Source of the DNA: Temnothorax longispinosus
Lineage: Eukaryota; Arthropoda; Insecta; Hymenoptera; Formicidae
Assembly: GCF_030848805.1 (NCBI RefSeq)
Contig: NC_092363.1
Location: 22,943,774 to 23,007,773 of the forward strand
Length of the DNA stretch: 64,000 nt
Direction: 5' to 3'
Below are positions 9,856 through 21,002 of this stretch, piece after piece. The position numbers were made by a program, and so were the translations under genes. The notes below the pieces were generated by a model. It was not told where the DNA came from. It did no database searches and saw only the letters and a list, made by a program, of their open reading frames with translations. Within the stretch, counting starts at the first letter, position 1. Every line of letters begins with the position of its first letter.

Positions 9856-10738
9856 TTACTTCTTCTTCTTCGGTTCGGTATCGAACTCAACTTTCTTTAC
9901 CTCTTTTTCACTGTCGCTCTTCTCTTTATTAGCGTCGTTTTTCGAGTTTTCCTCCTCTTCCTCCTCCAGAAACTTGGACTCCAGTTCGTGCTTCTTCAGC
10001 TCCTCCTCCAGCAAGGCGTCCCAATCGGACATGTCTTTACCCTCGCGAACTCTTTCCAGCTCTCGCTTGAGCATGTCGAGGCATTCCCTTCGCTCCTTCC
10101 ACTTCTCCGACATCTCGAGACTCTTCTTCCCATCGTCGATCTGATCCAACATTTCCGCCCTTTCCTTCTCCTCACATTCTAGCACGTATTTTTCGTAACT
10201 CTCCACCTAAAGAACCCCATACGTTCATAATTTATTAATAATTATCTTACGAAATATTAAAAAGCTCTTATATTAAACGTTTCTTAAACCGTTTTAAAAG
10301 ATGGAGAATTAGATAAATCTTTGCTAATTATGATTAATGTTTACAATCCTTATTTACTTCTACCAATGTAGATTAACTTTAAACTCGGTTTAACTCACTT
10401 TTCATCTTTTTCTAACTATTAGAAAAAGATGAAAAGTGAGTTAAACCGAGTTTAAAGTTAATCCGCATTGTCAGAAATCGACATTAATAATGTGAATTGA
10501 TTTGCGCATATGCATTGACTAAAAAAAACCGAGTGATCAAATTGAGTTGAAAGATAGTCGAGTTCACCTTATCTTGCAACATTCTTTGAACATCATTTTG
10601 CCTTTTCAGATGTTTCGGCAGCCAAAAGCAGGCCTGGATGAGCCGCAAAAATATCCAGACCGCTCCGGCGAGTGCCAGATAGGAGCAAGCGGTGAACACC
10701 ATGTTCGTCATGTCTACGGTTACTTGTTGGTGCTTCAT
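9856..10738 (-). CDS. Single-pass membrane/coiled-coil protein, family not recognised
   Basis: Two coding exons join in frame: exon 1 at 10568-10738 (57 codons, donor AAG|GTGAAC) and exon 2 at 10206-9856 (acceptor TTTAG|GTGGAG, 116 codons plus stop), giving 173 residues. Residues about 13-45 form one hydrophobic segment (MVFTACSYLALAGAVWIFLR) followed by a basic patch (PKHLKRQ). The rest is highly charged and heptad-like (EKYVLECEEKERAEM, KRELERVREGKD) with an acidic run EEEEEE. The C-terminus is EPKKKK; lysines at -3 and -4 fit a dilysine ER-retrieval signal if the tail is cytosolic. The likely layout is a small ER or secretory-pathway membrane protein with a long cytosolic coiled coil, which is inference. 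The start is ATG 10738, with a second in-frame Met at residue 10. A hairpin element sits in its single intron. Confidence 0.7.
10362..10472. mobile_element. Near-perfect hairpin element inside the intron
   Basis: The arms CCAATGTAGATTAACTTTAA and TTAAAGTTAATCCGCATTG are inverted, and the complementarity extends through CTCGGTTTAACTCACTTTTC to a loop at about 10415. Length is about 110 bp. It occupies the intron of the minus-strand membrane-protein gene. Confidence 0.75.
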
Positions 10739-11738
10739 AATGATAATTAATTCGATTTAAGTATTCCTGCAATAAGCACAGCAGTCAATGTGTGGAAATA
10801 ATTCATAAAGCGACTTTCGTTTAAAAGCCGCTTGTAAGAATATGAATAACGATTTAGATAATAAAAAGTGAGTTAAACAATTTTGCTCAACAAAGACAAC
10901 GTCTTGAGAAAATGTTTGTCGTTTGCCAACTAAACAATAAAATATTGAAATTTCCTTAATTTTACGTGAGCAACAGATAAAAGCGATAACAACAGATAAA
11001 TATACCAAACTTAATTTATATATACAAAATTTAAAGGAAAATGTGTGCTTTTGCTCCACGACTTAAAAAGATGTTCGCCGATATATCTTCCGTTCAGACG
11101 ATTCTCGTTCTTCATTCGACTCGTTAACTCGGCGACTCTTGTGCGAAACGCGCCATCGATTTTGCGATCAAATAACGCGTGCGATATTTCCCTTTTCCCA
11201 TGCCTATCGCCGTTCACCCTAGTATTGCATAAGTATACCATTCACGAGAATCACGAGACAGTGTACTACGTTGCAGTTGCAGACTCGGAAGCGATTACAT
11301 GTGGTGATAAGTGACCTACTGCGGATCTTCGCTGTGTAGCTTTAAACGCGCCGCGAAGGAGAGACGTCGAAACCAGGTATCCCGCGCGGCGAAACGTATA
11401 TATACGGACGTATTTAGGTTGATTCATTCCGATAGCGTCGGCGAATGGTTCCTCGACGGAAACAAGGTGTATTTTTCGATGACACATGACGTTTCGTAAA
11501 TACAGCGTGCGCAGATGTGTCACGTCGCGGCATCTGTTTGGTTTGGTGCCTTCGCGGCCGTTGTGTATCGATTACACCCGTTCAGCGAAACGGAATGTAA
11601 CATACGCGATATATGCGGCGCGTGAAAGAGAAAGCTTGAAATTTCCATTAAGATTTTTATCGCGGAGAATAAAATTATTGCGAATAATGCGAAGGGGAGC
11701 GGAGGAGATGATTTACGCATCGTGCCGGTGCTTTGCTA
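10739..11738. other. Upstream region of the small membrane-protein gene
   Basis: It changes from AT-rich (10740-11040) to moderately CpG-containing DNA (11050-11740). No convincing protein exon was found in either strand. It may hold the promoter and 5' UTR of the minus-strand gene, but no start site can be fixed. Confidence 0.35.
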
Positions 11739-12131
11739 CACTGAGAAAAAAATTTTCTGCATTTCAGTAAATATTAATTTGCATCCGACAGAAATTTAAT
11801 ACTGTATAAGTGCTGATTATTTGGCTAGTGATTAATTACTTATTTTAAGTATTAAAAGCACTGTTTTTAATGCTTTTAATACTCAAAATAAGTATAATTA
11901 TAAGCACTAGCCAAATAATCACTTATTACAGTATAAAATTTCTGTAAGGGATACAACTGTGACTCCATTTATTAAAATAAAGAAAAATTTCCTTTTTATT
12001 AGCATTTTTTTCTCAGTGAACACACATATGTATACTAATAAAAAATAATTTTTTCTTTATCTTAGTAAATGGAGTCACAGTTGTTCGCATATTAAAATAT
12101 TTACTAAAATGCAGAAATTTTTTTCTCAGTG
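11739..12131. mobile_element. Composite nested hairpin element
   Basis: The outer arms are inverted: CACTGAGAAAAAAATTTTCT at 11739 and a matching AATTTTTTTCTCAGTG ending at 12131. Within them lie two further inverted-repeat units, 11788-11945 (arms CAGAAATTTAATACTGTATA / ATACAGTATAAAATTTCTG, loop near 11865) and 11954-12083 (arms CAACTGTGACTCCATTTA / TAAATGGAGTCACAGTTG). The CTCAGTG end motif also recurs internally near 12012-12018, consistent with repeated insertion or template switching. Confidence 0.75.
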
Positions 12132-13465
12132 CAGGTCCTCCGCGATAGGAATTGCCGTCTGCACGACTTGCGCATTTTTTTATTGTGAGGATGGTGTGTT
12201 CACGTCACATACAATTATTTTCTGCGATTTTACTTTACTCACCATAATGACAAAGAATTCGACGTTTAATATAGTTACGGACGAATGTGTTTCGGACGCG
12301 TCGTGTACTCGGAAAAATGCACATAAAAAGGAAAATTCATTAAGAAATTCTAAACGAAAAATAACATAAATATTTGGAACGTGAAATTTGAATATTAAAA
12401 TACAATAAGATTACAATAGATTCTTTGTGAGAAATTTATTAATAATAATGCTGCTTTAAATAATACGCGAAAAAATAATACAGTGAAAATATAAATATCG
12501 ATATAAATTAATGCAGCACTCACATTATAAAAGATATATACTTAAATTAACTGTCAATTACATTTAAGTAAAAATAAGAAAAAGAATTATTTATATCAAA
12601 AGAATTGTTGATAACATATATACAATTCTTTTCAAATTAATTAACAAACGCTATATTGGAAAATTTTTAATCGCCAATTAGCTTCTCGTTCATTGTACAT
12701 TTTACCAATTAGATCTTCCAATATAAAATCGTTTAATTAGGTTGTTCCATTATTCTATCCACTTGCCTTTTGCCTTACTCGAGGAGTGTCGACGAGAACA
12801 TAGCCGTGTAGGAACGTGCTCCACCTAAGAGATACGAACTACTGAATGTATCACGTCTGAAAGTAGTAGGAACTACTATGTGCCCGACTGACAGGTGGAA
12901 CGTTACTCCACTACTGACCCCCTATGGAAATGATCGATATATGGATGTAGCCACGTATGATTGAGCTGACACTATACAAATATTTCATCATGTGTACACG
13001 CGATATTCCGAGCGGCCGGCGGCCGTATGCGCATATTCGGCGAAGATAAAAATTCCGCCGAACCCGTCCTGACCGGGTCATTAGCAAGAGAGCTGGACGG
13101 CTACGACGATGAAAAGAATTTATTTCCATCGATCGCGCATCGACAGCCTCCTCGTTACGGGCTGCGTTGTAATTCATAATTGATTAAACGCTACGCGCGA
13201 CGTGTACTCTTATTTGCGCTAACAGCTGGAAATTGAATCGTGCCATTTTCCAGCGCGTGATCGATTAATAATATTGGAAACCGGCGGAACGATGGACGCC
13301 CGCAATAAACGACGTTCTAAAATATTCAAGCTACGTCGCCAATGACGTCCAACGGTATAAAGTCGCCGGTAGACTTCCTGGGGATCGGGTCAGGTGCCTC
13401 CATCTCGCGATACGGTACAAAGCACATATGGTAGACAGGTGTGTGTCAAGAATACATAATTTTTT
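12132..13465. other. Spacer downstream of USP1, no gene seen
   Basis: AT-rich then mixed DNA. A weak inverted pair (GGAACGTGCTCCACCT near 12811, AGGTGGAACGTTACTCC near 12892) is the only structure noticed. The short frame at 12911-13177 on the minus strand has no family resemblance and was not called. Confidence 0.4.
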
Positions 13466-13471
13466 TTTATT
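13466..13471 (-). terminator. Possible polyadenylation signal of USP1
   Basis: TTTATT on the plus strand gives AATAAA on the minus strand, about 460 bp past the USP1 stop codon. The distance is plausible for an insect 3' UTR. Other A-rich variants nearby mean the exact site is uncertain. Confidence 0.35.
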
Positions 13472-13931
13472 ATTTTACAGATAACTCAATAATAAAACGT
13501 TCCACGTCCCAACTAAGGCTAAGTCGTCTACGCGCGGAATTGCGATGTTCGCTCCATGAATTCGTTACGTCGAGCTCGAAGGTATTTCGTTACATGTACA
13601 GAAGTCAGCTCGACGTATAACCGTCCGATCGACGGGAATCTAATGTACATAATATGATTGGCGGTAGTTTTATTACCTACGAAAATAATACACGCTCGCG
13701 TCTCTAAAGCCCGATGCGGTACGTATACAGGAAGAAGAGAACTCGGGTGATTTGGAATGTGCGATACATCACAGCACGATCGTTGGAGAATAGAGGGTGA
13801 GGAAGAGAGCAATGTGGGAAGAACGAGGCCCATTTTTGTCATCGTGTGCTCGCTGCTGCTTCGCTCGGAGAATTCCAAACGAAGACATTTTGATACTGAA
13901 CTTCCGATGCGAGGAGACGAGAAACGGCAGC

Positions 13932-16609
13932 TTACGTCGTCGACCTCACATAGAACAGGAGATAGGGAGTGGCGGAATTCCGCGCATTTGGCGCCAATTT
14001 GTCCTCGAGTTCTCGCAGCGGGATCACGTGCACCGCCTCGTCGTCGCACTCCAGCCAAGTGACGCCCTGTTTATTTCGCCTGATGCCGCAACAATCCATG
14101 CTACGACAGCCGACCCTATTCACTAGCTGCTCCTTGTTCTCGCTCGCGCTAGGCTTGCTCCTGAAGTACTTGAGGAGGCCTGTCGCTTTGTCAGAGGAGG
14201 AAGACGACGATGACGAGTTTGCGTTCGCGGCGCCCGCCTGGCTCGAGTTCTGCCGCTTATTGTCGCGATCGCATTGAGAATATTCCGCGTATGCAGATTC
14301 GTCGGGTAAACGTGTGTAAGCGACGTAATGCCCGGCGGTCATCGTTGCACCTTGGTGCATTATGACCGAGTATAATTTGTACACATGCCGCGTCTCCGTA
14401 CTGCCACCAGCTGTCGTCCCATGGGTCTCATCGTTACTGCATTCCTCGCAGAAGCATTGCAAGGTAAACGGCGTTGGCATATGATTATTGATTTTCTCCA
14501 TCGAACTGAAAACGTAAGTTTCAATGTAATCGCGATGCGAATATCGCAAAAGGTTCTTGATCGATGTAATATAAATGTAACTCAATGTGACTCAAGCAAA
14601 GTTAAATATGCAATAAACCCTTAAAAAAATAAATAACTAGCGGAACATTTGTAATTTTAATACAATTGTTTATGATTGTCATAAATTTCAAAAACATTTT
14701 TCGATAACTTTTACAAACTTTGAGCTATATTTTACTGGTATCAATTTCAATTATATAATATCTGTTGCTTTTAATGCTGAAAGATCACACGAGACTTACC
14801 CAGCGGCAGTAGAAAATCTCTTCAACTGCAAGATAAGGAGTCTGGGTAAAGAGGGAAAACATACGGCTCTGCGAGCCTCATTATATCGTAGGCACCGTGC
14901 ACACCAGTATTTATCCCTACCCCAAAGCAGTTCACTAGTCACTACAGCGCGTTTGTATACCTCACTGCTATCCACCAATTCACCATCATCATCTATGAAG
15001 AAAAGTCACATTATTATTAATTGCAAGTTAATTCTGGAATATAAAATACTTAAGCTATGAAAATCTCACAGACAGAGCTTAGAAACATACGTCATATGAG
15101 CTTAAATGATAGTAATAACATATTTCTACTTTTACTTCGCATAGAGCGAACAAGAACTAATTAAGTGCGCACCTTTCTCGTTTGAACGATCAATGTCAAT
15201 GGGTACGCATATATCGCAGAAGGTCTCCTTCCGTTCCGTCACGTGTTCGCACTCGAGACACGTTGTGCGCAATAGGCTGACACCCTCAAAGTCCTCCGAG
15301 ATAAAACACTTCTTGCTCTCCGGCTTGCGCATCCCTATCTCGCCGTTACTCTCTGCGAACTCTGCGTGACCGTTCTCATATGGTCTCGTGGATCCTGCGA
15401 CGCCATTTGCGTTTGGCTGCGCGAGAGATACCGAACTCCCCCTGCTCGTAATTTTCTTCTTCTTTCTGGACTTACGAAGGCTCCTCTTCGCAGAAGCGCT
15501 CTCCGATTGTGTCTCTGTCATGGCATGGTTTGTGGTAAATTCAGGATAACCGCCGTTGCTCTGACCGAATTGGCTCTCTCTGTATCTGACCAACAATTGG
15601 AAAGTCTCCCTGATGTTGTCGAGCAAGCATACCAGAAGTTCATGTGCATCCTGCTGCTGATTTCCCTCAAATATCGGATTTACTTCTCTGTAATGAAACC
15701 AATATAAGGATAATGTGAACGCAAAACACTTCTGCAATACCTCGACAATAATATACATACCTAAGAGCTTGTAAAAAAGCATCCGGTTGGTACGGTTCGC
15801 TGTTCTCTCTCACCTCCGATGCTCGCAATGCCATAAAGAGCTCGTGTAATCTCTCAGTAGCTATTTGAATACGTGGTTTATTGGCTTCTACTGTTGATCC
15901 AGCTAGCGCCAGCAGATCTTTACTGCTCCAGCTACGACTACTGCTCGATGTTAGCGATACTCCGGTTCTACCTAATGAAGAAGATTTGGCCTACAAGAAA
16001 AATATTGATAATTTCGATATGTATACATTTAGATTAAAAAAAAACTACAAATGTTTCAACAAATCAATCTATTAAATTTATCTAGTATTTACTTTTGTCT
16101 GAAGTTGCTTGTCGTTTAGGTTTGACAAATCGGTGGCTAAATGATGTAAATTGTGCAGAAAGGAAGGCGCGATTCTTAAAGTATATAATACACTATTGAG
16201 GAAGCAAGTATTTCCTAGATTGCATAAGGTGGCTATCTTTAATCCTTCCGTACTGGTACCAGACATGTCGTGGCTTCCATCCTGGTGATTGCTCAGCTGA
16301 TTTCGATAGCCATTCAACATTTTGCTTGTACCTTTATCAAAATCATTGTACGATCAAAGATGTGCCTCTTGTTTAAATTACATATCGGTTGCCAATACAG
16401 GGATGGCTAATATCGTTACAAATAAATGAAAGAAGCATACTAAACGAAAGATCTGTTCTATCCAGAAGGCCCCCTCTCGTGGATGTAGGAGGGGGCTGCG
16501 GGACGACGATGGGGATTGCACGTCCGCGACCTGACAGGGACAGGCAGAACTTCTTTCTAGGAGGAACGGAGCGTTTATCTGCGTCTTCCTCCGTTTCTAA
16601 TACTGTCAT
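13932..16609 (-). CDS. USP1: Ubiquitin carboxyl-terminal hydrolase 1 (USP1), deubiquitinase
   Basis: Six coding exons on the minus strand join in frame: 16609-16441, 16331-16093, 15990-15761, 15687-15173, 14992-14800 and 14505-13932, giving 639 residues. The Cys box is NLGNTCFLNSVLYTLR (nucleophile Cys about residue 99), followed by NPIFEGNQQQDAHELLVCLL. Two CxxC pairs (CLEC and CARC) form the zinc-binding fingers. The His box is MTAGHYVAYTRL (His about 508), with WLECDDEAVHV and ATPYLLFY completing the fold. The spacing and the CLECEHVTERKETFCDI segment identify USP1 rather than USP12/46. In animals USP1, bound to UAF1/WDR48, removes monoubiquitin from FANCD2 and PCNA in the nucleus. The protein is shorter than human USP1 (785 residues), and a Ser-rich low-complexity insert sits between His and Asp boxes. 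The N-terminus is basic/proline-rich. The exon 1/2 junction (TTTA|GTATGC, AAAG|GTACAA) is the least certain. Confidence 0.9.
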
Positions 16610-17220
16610 CTTCTGTTAACCTAAAATCACGCTACCATGTTCTACGTTTGCCATTCCGTCAAACAGACGGGAAACGCGGACGCGTGCACGAGTTATCCCG
16701 TCCGTCCGACCTCGCTTCGTCGAGAAGCCTCGGCTCTAAGTGAATCTCGCGGCGAGACGAGCGGTCGGTCGGACGGACGGTCAATCACATCTCGCGCGAA
16801 CGCAAGTCGCGTCGCGAGGCGACGCGAGGTAGAGTCCAATTACTCCAACTACTCCAAAGTGCGTTCTACTCACGTGTGATCGAGTGGGGAAGTCATGGAA
16901 CGCGAACGGGCTCGTTTGTTATAATTGTTGCTAGTGCGAGCCAGTTCCTACGTTGAGAGAGCCACGGTAGCGCCTGCCAAGACTCGCGGCAAGCTACATG
17001 ATCAGCGTCCCAAATCGGCGAATCCGCCCCGGTTTATGCCGCTCGCTGACTCGCTCCCCGAGACAACTTCACGCGACGCAACCAGGCACCAGGCCGCGGG
17101 GACCGGGGACTCCGGGCAGGAGGGGGAGGGAGAGAGAACTCGCACGCCGCGATCGAGAACGCAGAAAACGTGCGTCAGCGCTCCTAGCGGACACAGGGTC
17201 AATTAAACTCGCCAGGGACC
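16610..17220 (-). promoter_or_regulatory. CpG-rich upstream region of USP1
   Basis: The 600 bp upstream of the USP1 start codon are CpG-rich compared with the AT-rich flanks and contain no recognisable protein domain, although several frames stay open because of composition. It is inferred to hold the USP1 promoter and 5' UTR. No TATA box or defined initiator was identified. Confidence 0.4.
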
Positions 17221-17733
17221 GTCGACGAGATGCCGGCATTCATTTTTATAAAAAAGAAATAATAAAATTTTATTTTATTTTATTTTTAAAATTAATTTTT
17301 TTACTCAATTAATTTTAATCTTTTTTTTCTATTTTCTTAATTTTATTTCTTTTTATTTCTACGTTGCTTTGTCACTTTTGTCCATTTCCATCTGCGTCTT
17401 GCACTAGTTCAGAGTTTATCTTTTTTACTCCACACTGGATGGAAAAAGATAAACTTTGAATTAATGCAGCCAGTTCAATAACAAACAGATTCCTAAATGA
17501 TCCCACGTTGCGCGCAAGAAGAAGGTAAAACGCAGCAGACCGAACAAACCTGCATGTCGCGTTGGCCACTTCTGATTGAACGGCACGATATTGCTCAGAT
17601 TGCAAACGCGCCCTGTCCTTTTAGCGGCGGACATCCGTCGAGTCGGTTTCATCGGTTTCTCGAAATGGAATATTTAAGAATAAGTAATTAAATATTATAG
17701 GAATCTGAATTAAAAATAATAATTAAACGTAAA
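17221..17733. other. Spacer, no gene seen
   Basis: It starts with an (ATTTT)n-like low-complexity tract (17260-17360), then mixed DNA. A short inverted pair lies around 17407-17457 (GAGTTTATCTTTTT / AAAAAGATAAACTTTG). Confidence 0.4.
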
Positions 17734-18102
17734 GGCCTCCGCACAATAAAAAATATAAGGAACGAGAACAGATATTAGCGATTAGGACTAAAGCATCAAG
17801 AATAATTAAAGTTGGATGATGCACAATGAAAAATACAGGCAACGGAAATAACAGGGAATAACACAGACAATAGATTTTTAACCTATCGGAAGCCGTGTAT
17901 TAATCGCTAATATCTGTGTTCCTTAAGGCTCAGTCACAATGAGAAAAATAAGGAATAAGATAAAGGAATCATTTCTGCTCCGCACTGTACATTAAAGTGA
18001 GATGCAACATGCCTTATTCCTTATTCCTTTATCTTATTCCTTATTTTTCTCATTGTGACTGAGCCCTTATTGTTCCTTATATTTTTTATTATGCGGAACT
18101 CC
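17734..18102. mobile_element. MITE of the GGCCTCCGCACAAT family carrying a second MITE
   Basis: The outer ends are GGCCTCCGCACAATAAAAAA and an inverted TTTTTTATTATGCGGAACTCC. Internal arms ACAGATATTAGCGATTA and TAATCGCTAATATCTGTG also pair. The right arm is interrupted by another hairpin at 17927-18065. A second, uninterrupted copy of the outer family lies at 40762-40963 in a SPARC intron, which supports the family definition. Confidence 0.85.
17927..18065. mobile_element. Inner MITE with GGCTCAGTCACAATGAG ends
   Basis: The arms GGCTCAGTCACAATGAGAAA and TTTCTCATTGTGACTGAGCC are inverted and extend through AATAAGGAATAAGATAAAGG. The flanks read CCTTA and CTTATT, consistent with a 3-bp TTA duplication. 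It sits in the right arm of the 17734-18102 element. Confidence 0.8.
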
Positions 18103-18399
18103 TAATGGAAAAGACCAAAATATAAGATAGGTATAAATATAGAAGTATTCCTACATTTACATATCTCAATATTTAATATTTATTACAAGAATATTCCTAT
18201 ATATATTCCTGTAATAATATATTTATAGATCCTAATATTTATATATTTAATATTGAATATAACGCCCTTCCGCCGATTCTCCTTTAAAATTTTAACAAAA
18301 TTGGTGTATTTTGGGTTGTAAAAAAGATTGAGAAGAAAAAATCGTCCCTGATCATGTTCCGTTTGTTTATAATTAATATTTAAAATATCATTATTCTTA

Positions 18400-18559
18400 G
18401 GCTGAGTTTCCACTGAGCGCGTCACGCGTCGCGTCGTCACAAGTTAACCAATCCAAACATCCCATTTCATTACATTCTTGTGACGGAATCGAAATGGGAT
18501 GTTTTGATTGGATGACGCGACGCGTGACGCTGCGTGACGCGCTCAGTGGAAACTCAGCC
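18400..18559. mobile_element. MITE with GGCTGAGTTTCCACTGAGCG ends and TTA duplications
   Basis: The left arm GGCTGAGTTTCCACTGAGCG and right arm CGCTCAGTGGAAACTCAGCC are perfect inverted copies. The element is flanked by TTA at 18397-18399 and at 18560-18562. A 3-bp TWA duplication is typical of PIF/Harbinger-type elements, so this is probably a non-autonomous Harbinger derivative. Confidence 0.85.
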
Positions 18560-18579
18560 TTATTCCTAATATGGCTCTA

Positions 18580-19216
18580 TTGTGCGCAGGACCTAAGGCG
18601 GAAAGAGATTCCAAAGCCGCGTTTTCATCGCCAGCTCCAGGGCAGTCACGTGGTCGGTCAGCTCGGGAACGGGGGGGCAACGACGAGGGGATAGCGCGTG
18701 CGCGGGCCAGATTCGACGTGCCGGGGGCCGGGGCACATCATCACGAGCCAATCGGCGTCGGCGATTCGCCGCTTCCCGTTTCCGCCACGCCGGCGCTCGG
18801 GTAGCTTCCGGTAACGCCGGATTGATGCGCCCGTCTGTGTCTTGAACGACGCCTCCGTGTGTCGCCAGTTCCTCTGGCGCTGCTCTGCGCGCATTTGCTG
18901 ACACACAGTGCCGCCGATACCACTACTACACACAGTACAAGTATAAGCCGCGTTTACCCGACGAATACGTACCGAAAACCGCGAACTGTTTTTATAATTG
19001 ATACACCACGCAACTTGTGGGCTCCGTGTCTGTGGCGTTCGCTCGTTCGCTCGAGGCATCGCCAATCCACCCTCGCGTGAACCTCGTTCGCGACACAACA
19101 CCGTCGGCTTCCCGCGCGATAAAGCAGCCGCTCTGCCGGTCGTGCCGAGGTGCTCCCTCTCCCGAGACAGAGCTGTGCGTCCCCGTGCCACACGCGAGAG
19201 CGCCCGAATCTCCCAG
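18580..19216 (+). promoter_or_regulatory. CpG-rich promoter and probable first noncoding exon of rasputin
   Basis: A CpG-rich stretch lies upstream of rin and contains a CACGTG E-box in GTCACGTGG (18647-18652). A consensus splice donor, CCCAG|GTAAGG, follows position 19216. It could join to an acceptor at 20907 (TGTTTCAG|ATATC) or 20966 (TTTTCCAG|CGAAA) just before the rin start codon. No TATA box was found. The exon call rests on splice consensus and position only. Confidence 0.4.
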
Positions 19217-19613
19217 GTAAGGCATCTCCCCCCACGCTCTCTATTGTTGCCGTTTCATCGTTTCGCGGTCGCCGCGAGGACCGAGGTATCGCCCGCTCGT
19301 CGAGGTGATCGCTCGCTCGCTCGCTCGCTCGGTCGTCCTCCTCGAGCACGAGGGGAGCACGCCAGAACGTGGTCGCCTTCCACCGCGATGGGAATCGCGT
19401 CGCCCGCTGGACGCGACCCCAGGAAGATCCGACGTGCCCGTCGCGGGGGGCAGCCCCCAGCCTCGGCCGTCGCGATTCGCCCGCCCGGGGCAGCCCCTCG
19501 ACGTCGCGCCTCGGCCCGCGTTGGCGTGTTCCCGTGCACGGGGCATCGGGAAACATCGCCATGCTTGCGCGAGCGACCGGGCGCGACCGCGCTCTCTCCG
19601 TCTATCTCCCTCT

Positions 19614-19671
<58 letters not shown>

Positions 19672-21002
19672 TTCTCTCTCCCTCTCGTCGCATCCGCGCT
19701 CTCGTTGGCGTGCTCTTCCTCGGCGGCTCGCGGACCTCTCGTCGTCCTGCTCCGCGCGCGACGGGGATGCCCGGAGGAGACGTCGTCCTGCTCCGCTCGG
19801 GGTTGAGAGACACGTGCTTGCGAGATATACGCCAAGCCGAGCATCCAGCGCGGTGTCGGGATCGTAGAGGAAGAGAGAGAGAGAGAGAGGGAGACAAAGA
19901 AAAGAGAGCCCGAGGGTGGGGGGAGAGGAGAGGAAGAGAGAGAACGCGAGAGGACGAGAGGTGGTGGCATGCGAAAATTTTGCCATGCGCTCCGCCGAGC
20001 TACGCGCGTCGCCTATCCCTTTGTGTTTGCCGCATGCTCGTATCGCTCCGATTATTTGCGCGCTGCGTAACGAGACGGGATTTCGGGAGGCTCGGGGGAT
20101 TTAATCTCCCCGCGGTGAGGTTGCCAGGTACGATTCAGAGACGAAGGGCTACACGCGAGGGATAAACGGCCGTGTGTGTATCCTCGAGGATTCGAGGATC
20201 GTACAGGCTCCGCGTGGAGATCGCTATAATAATTTTTCATCGTCGCGGAAATAATTCATGGCACAGTAGTACAGGCATTGAATAAATCAGCCAGTAATTT
20301 AAATTCCGATTAGAAATGCAATTGTAAAATATCAATGTGTTTTATCAAATATTAGTACATTGAATATATCTGTATGATTATCATTGTGTGCACACATGTG
20401 CGTGTGTTTAATACATTTCCCAAAATGTCTGCCAAAAATGCTCCAAGATGAAGAAACTGCCGCATGGTTTCTTAAATATTAATCCATTTTTTCGTAATAT
20501 CCATTTTTACGTTGCAAAGTTACACACATGATTAATAACGTTGCTAAAGAAATTTTGTAATTTAAAAAATTTTTTCCCTTAAAATTTATACATGTAATAA
20601 AAAATATTTTTGTTTTTGTTAAAACAACGTGTTCTGAGATTTTAATTAAATATAATTTATGCAGTTTTATAAATCATAATTAATAATAATAACTTTAATA
20701 TTGTACTGGTACACACGTTGAATTATTCTATCAAGTATTATATTGATACATAAGTAAACTTTATAATATATTTATATATTATAAGTTGTATCAATGCCCT
20801 ACGCCCTACACAATTTAATAATTTTAGTTTTAATCCACAATTTTATACTAATTAATAATTATGTTGTGATGCCGTCTCTAACGAATGTATTTTTCTCTTT
20901 GTTTCAGATATCTGCCTTAATAATTTTAAGATTTTACATTTGAACGTTTAGTTTGCTGTTTTCCAGCGAAAAACAACTCTAGGAGTTAAAAAAAATAAGA
21001 AA
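19217..21002 (+). other. 5' region / presumed first intron of rasputin
   Basis: GC-rich to about 20220, then AT-rich. It contains a second good donor, TTGCCAG|GTACGA, at 20127/20128 that could end an alternative 5' exon. There is no coding exon with family resemblance. Overlapping long frames at 19000-20165 are due to base composition and the CT microsatellite. Confidence 0.4.
19616..19682. repeat. (CT)n microsatellite
   Basis: An almost uninterrupted CT dinucleotide run with a few TTTCT breaks. It sits in the GC-rich region between the rin promoter and its coding exons and gives rise to long artefactual frames of Ser/Leu or Arg/Glu repeats on both strands. Confidence 0.95.

Noticed and set aside
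13528..14277. Several frames of 100-176 codons on both strands
   Set aside because: Shadows of the last USP1 exon and its GC-richer 3' flank.
18593..20165. Overlapping frames up to 289 codons on both strands
   Set aside because: They follow from CpG-rich sequence and the CT microsatellite (runs of Ser/Leu or Arg/Glu). No domain is recognisable.
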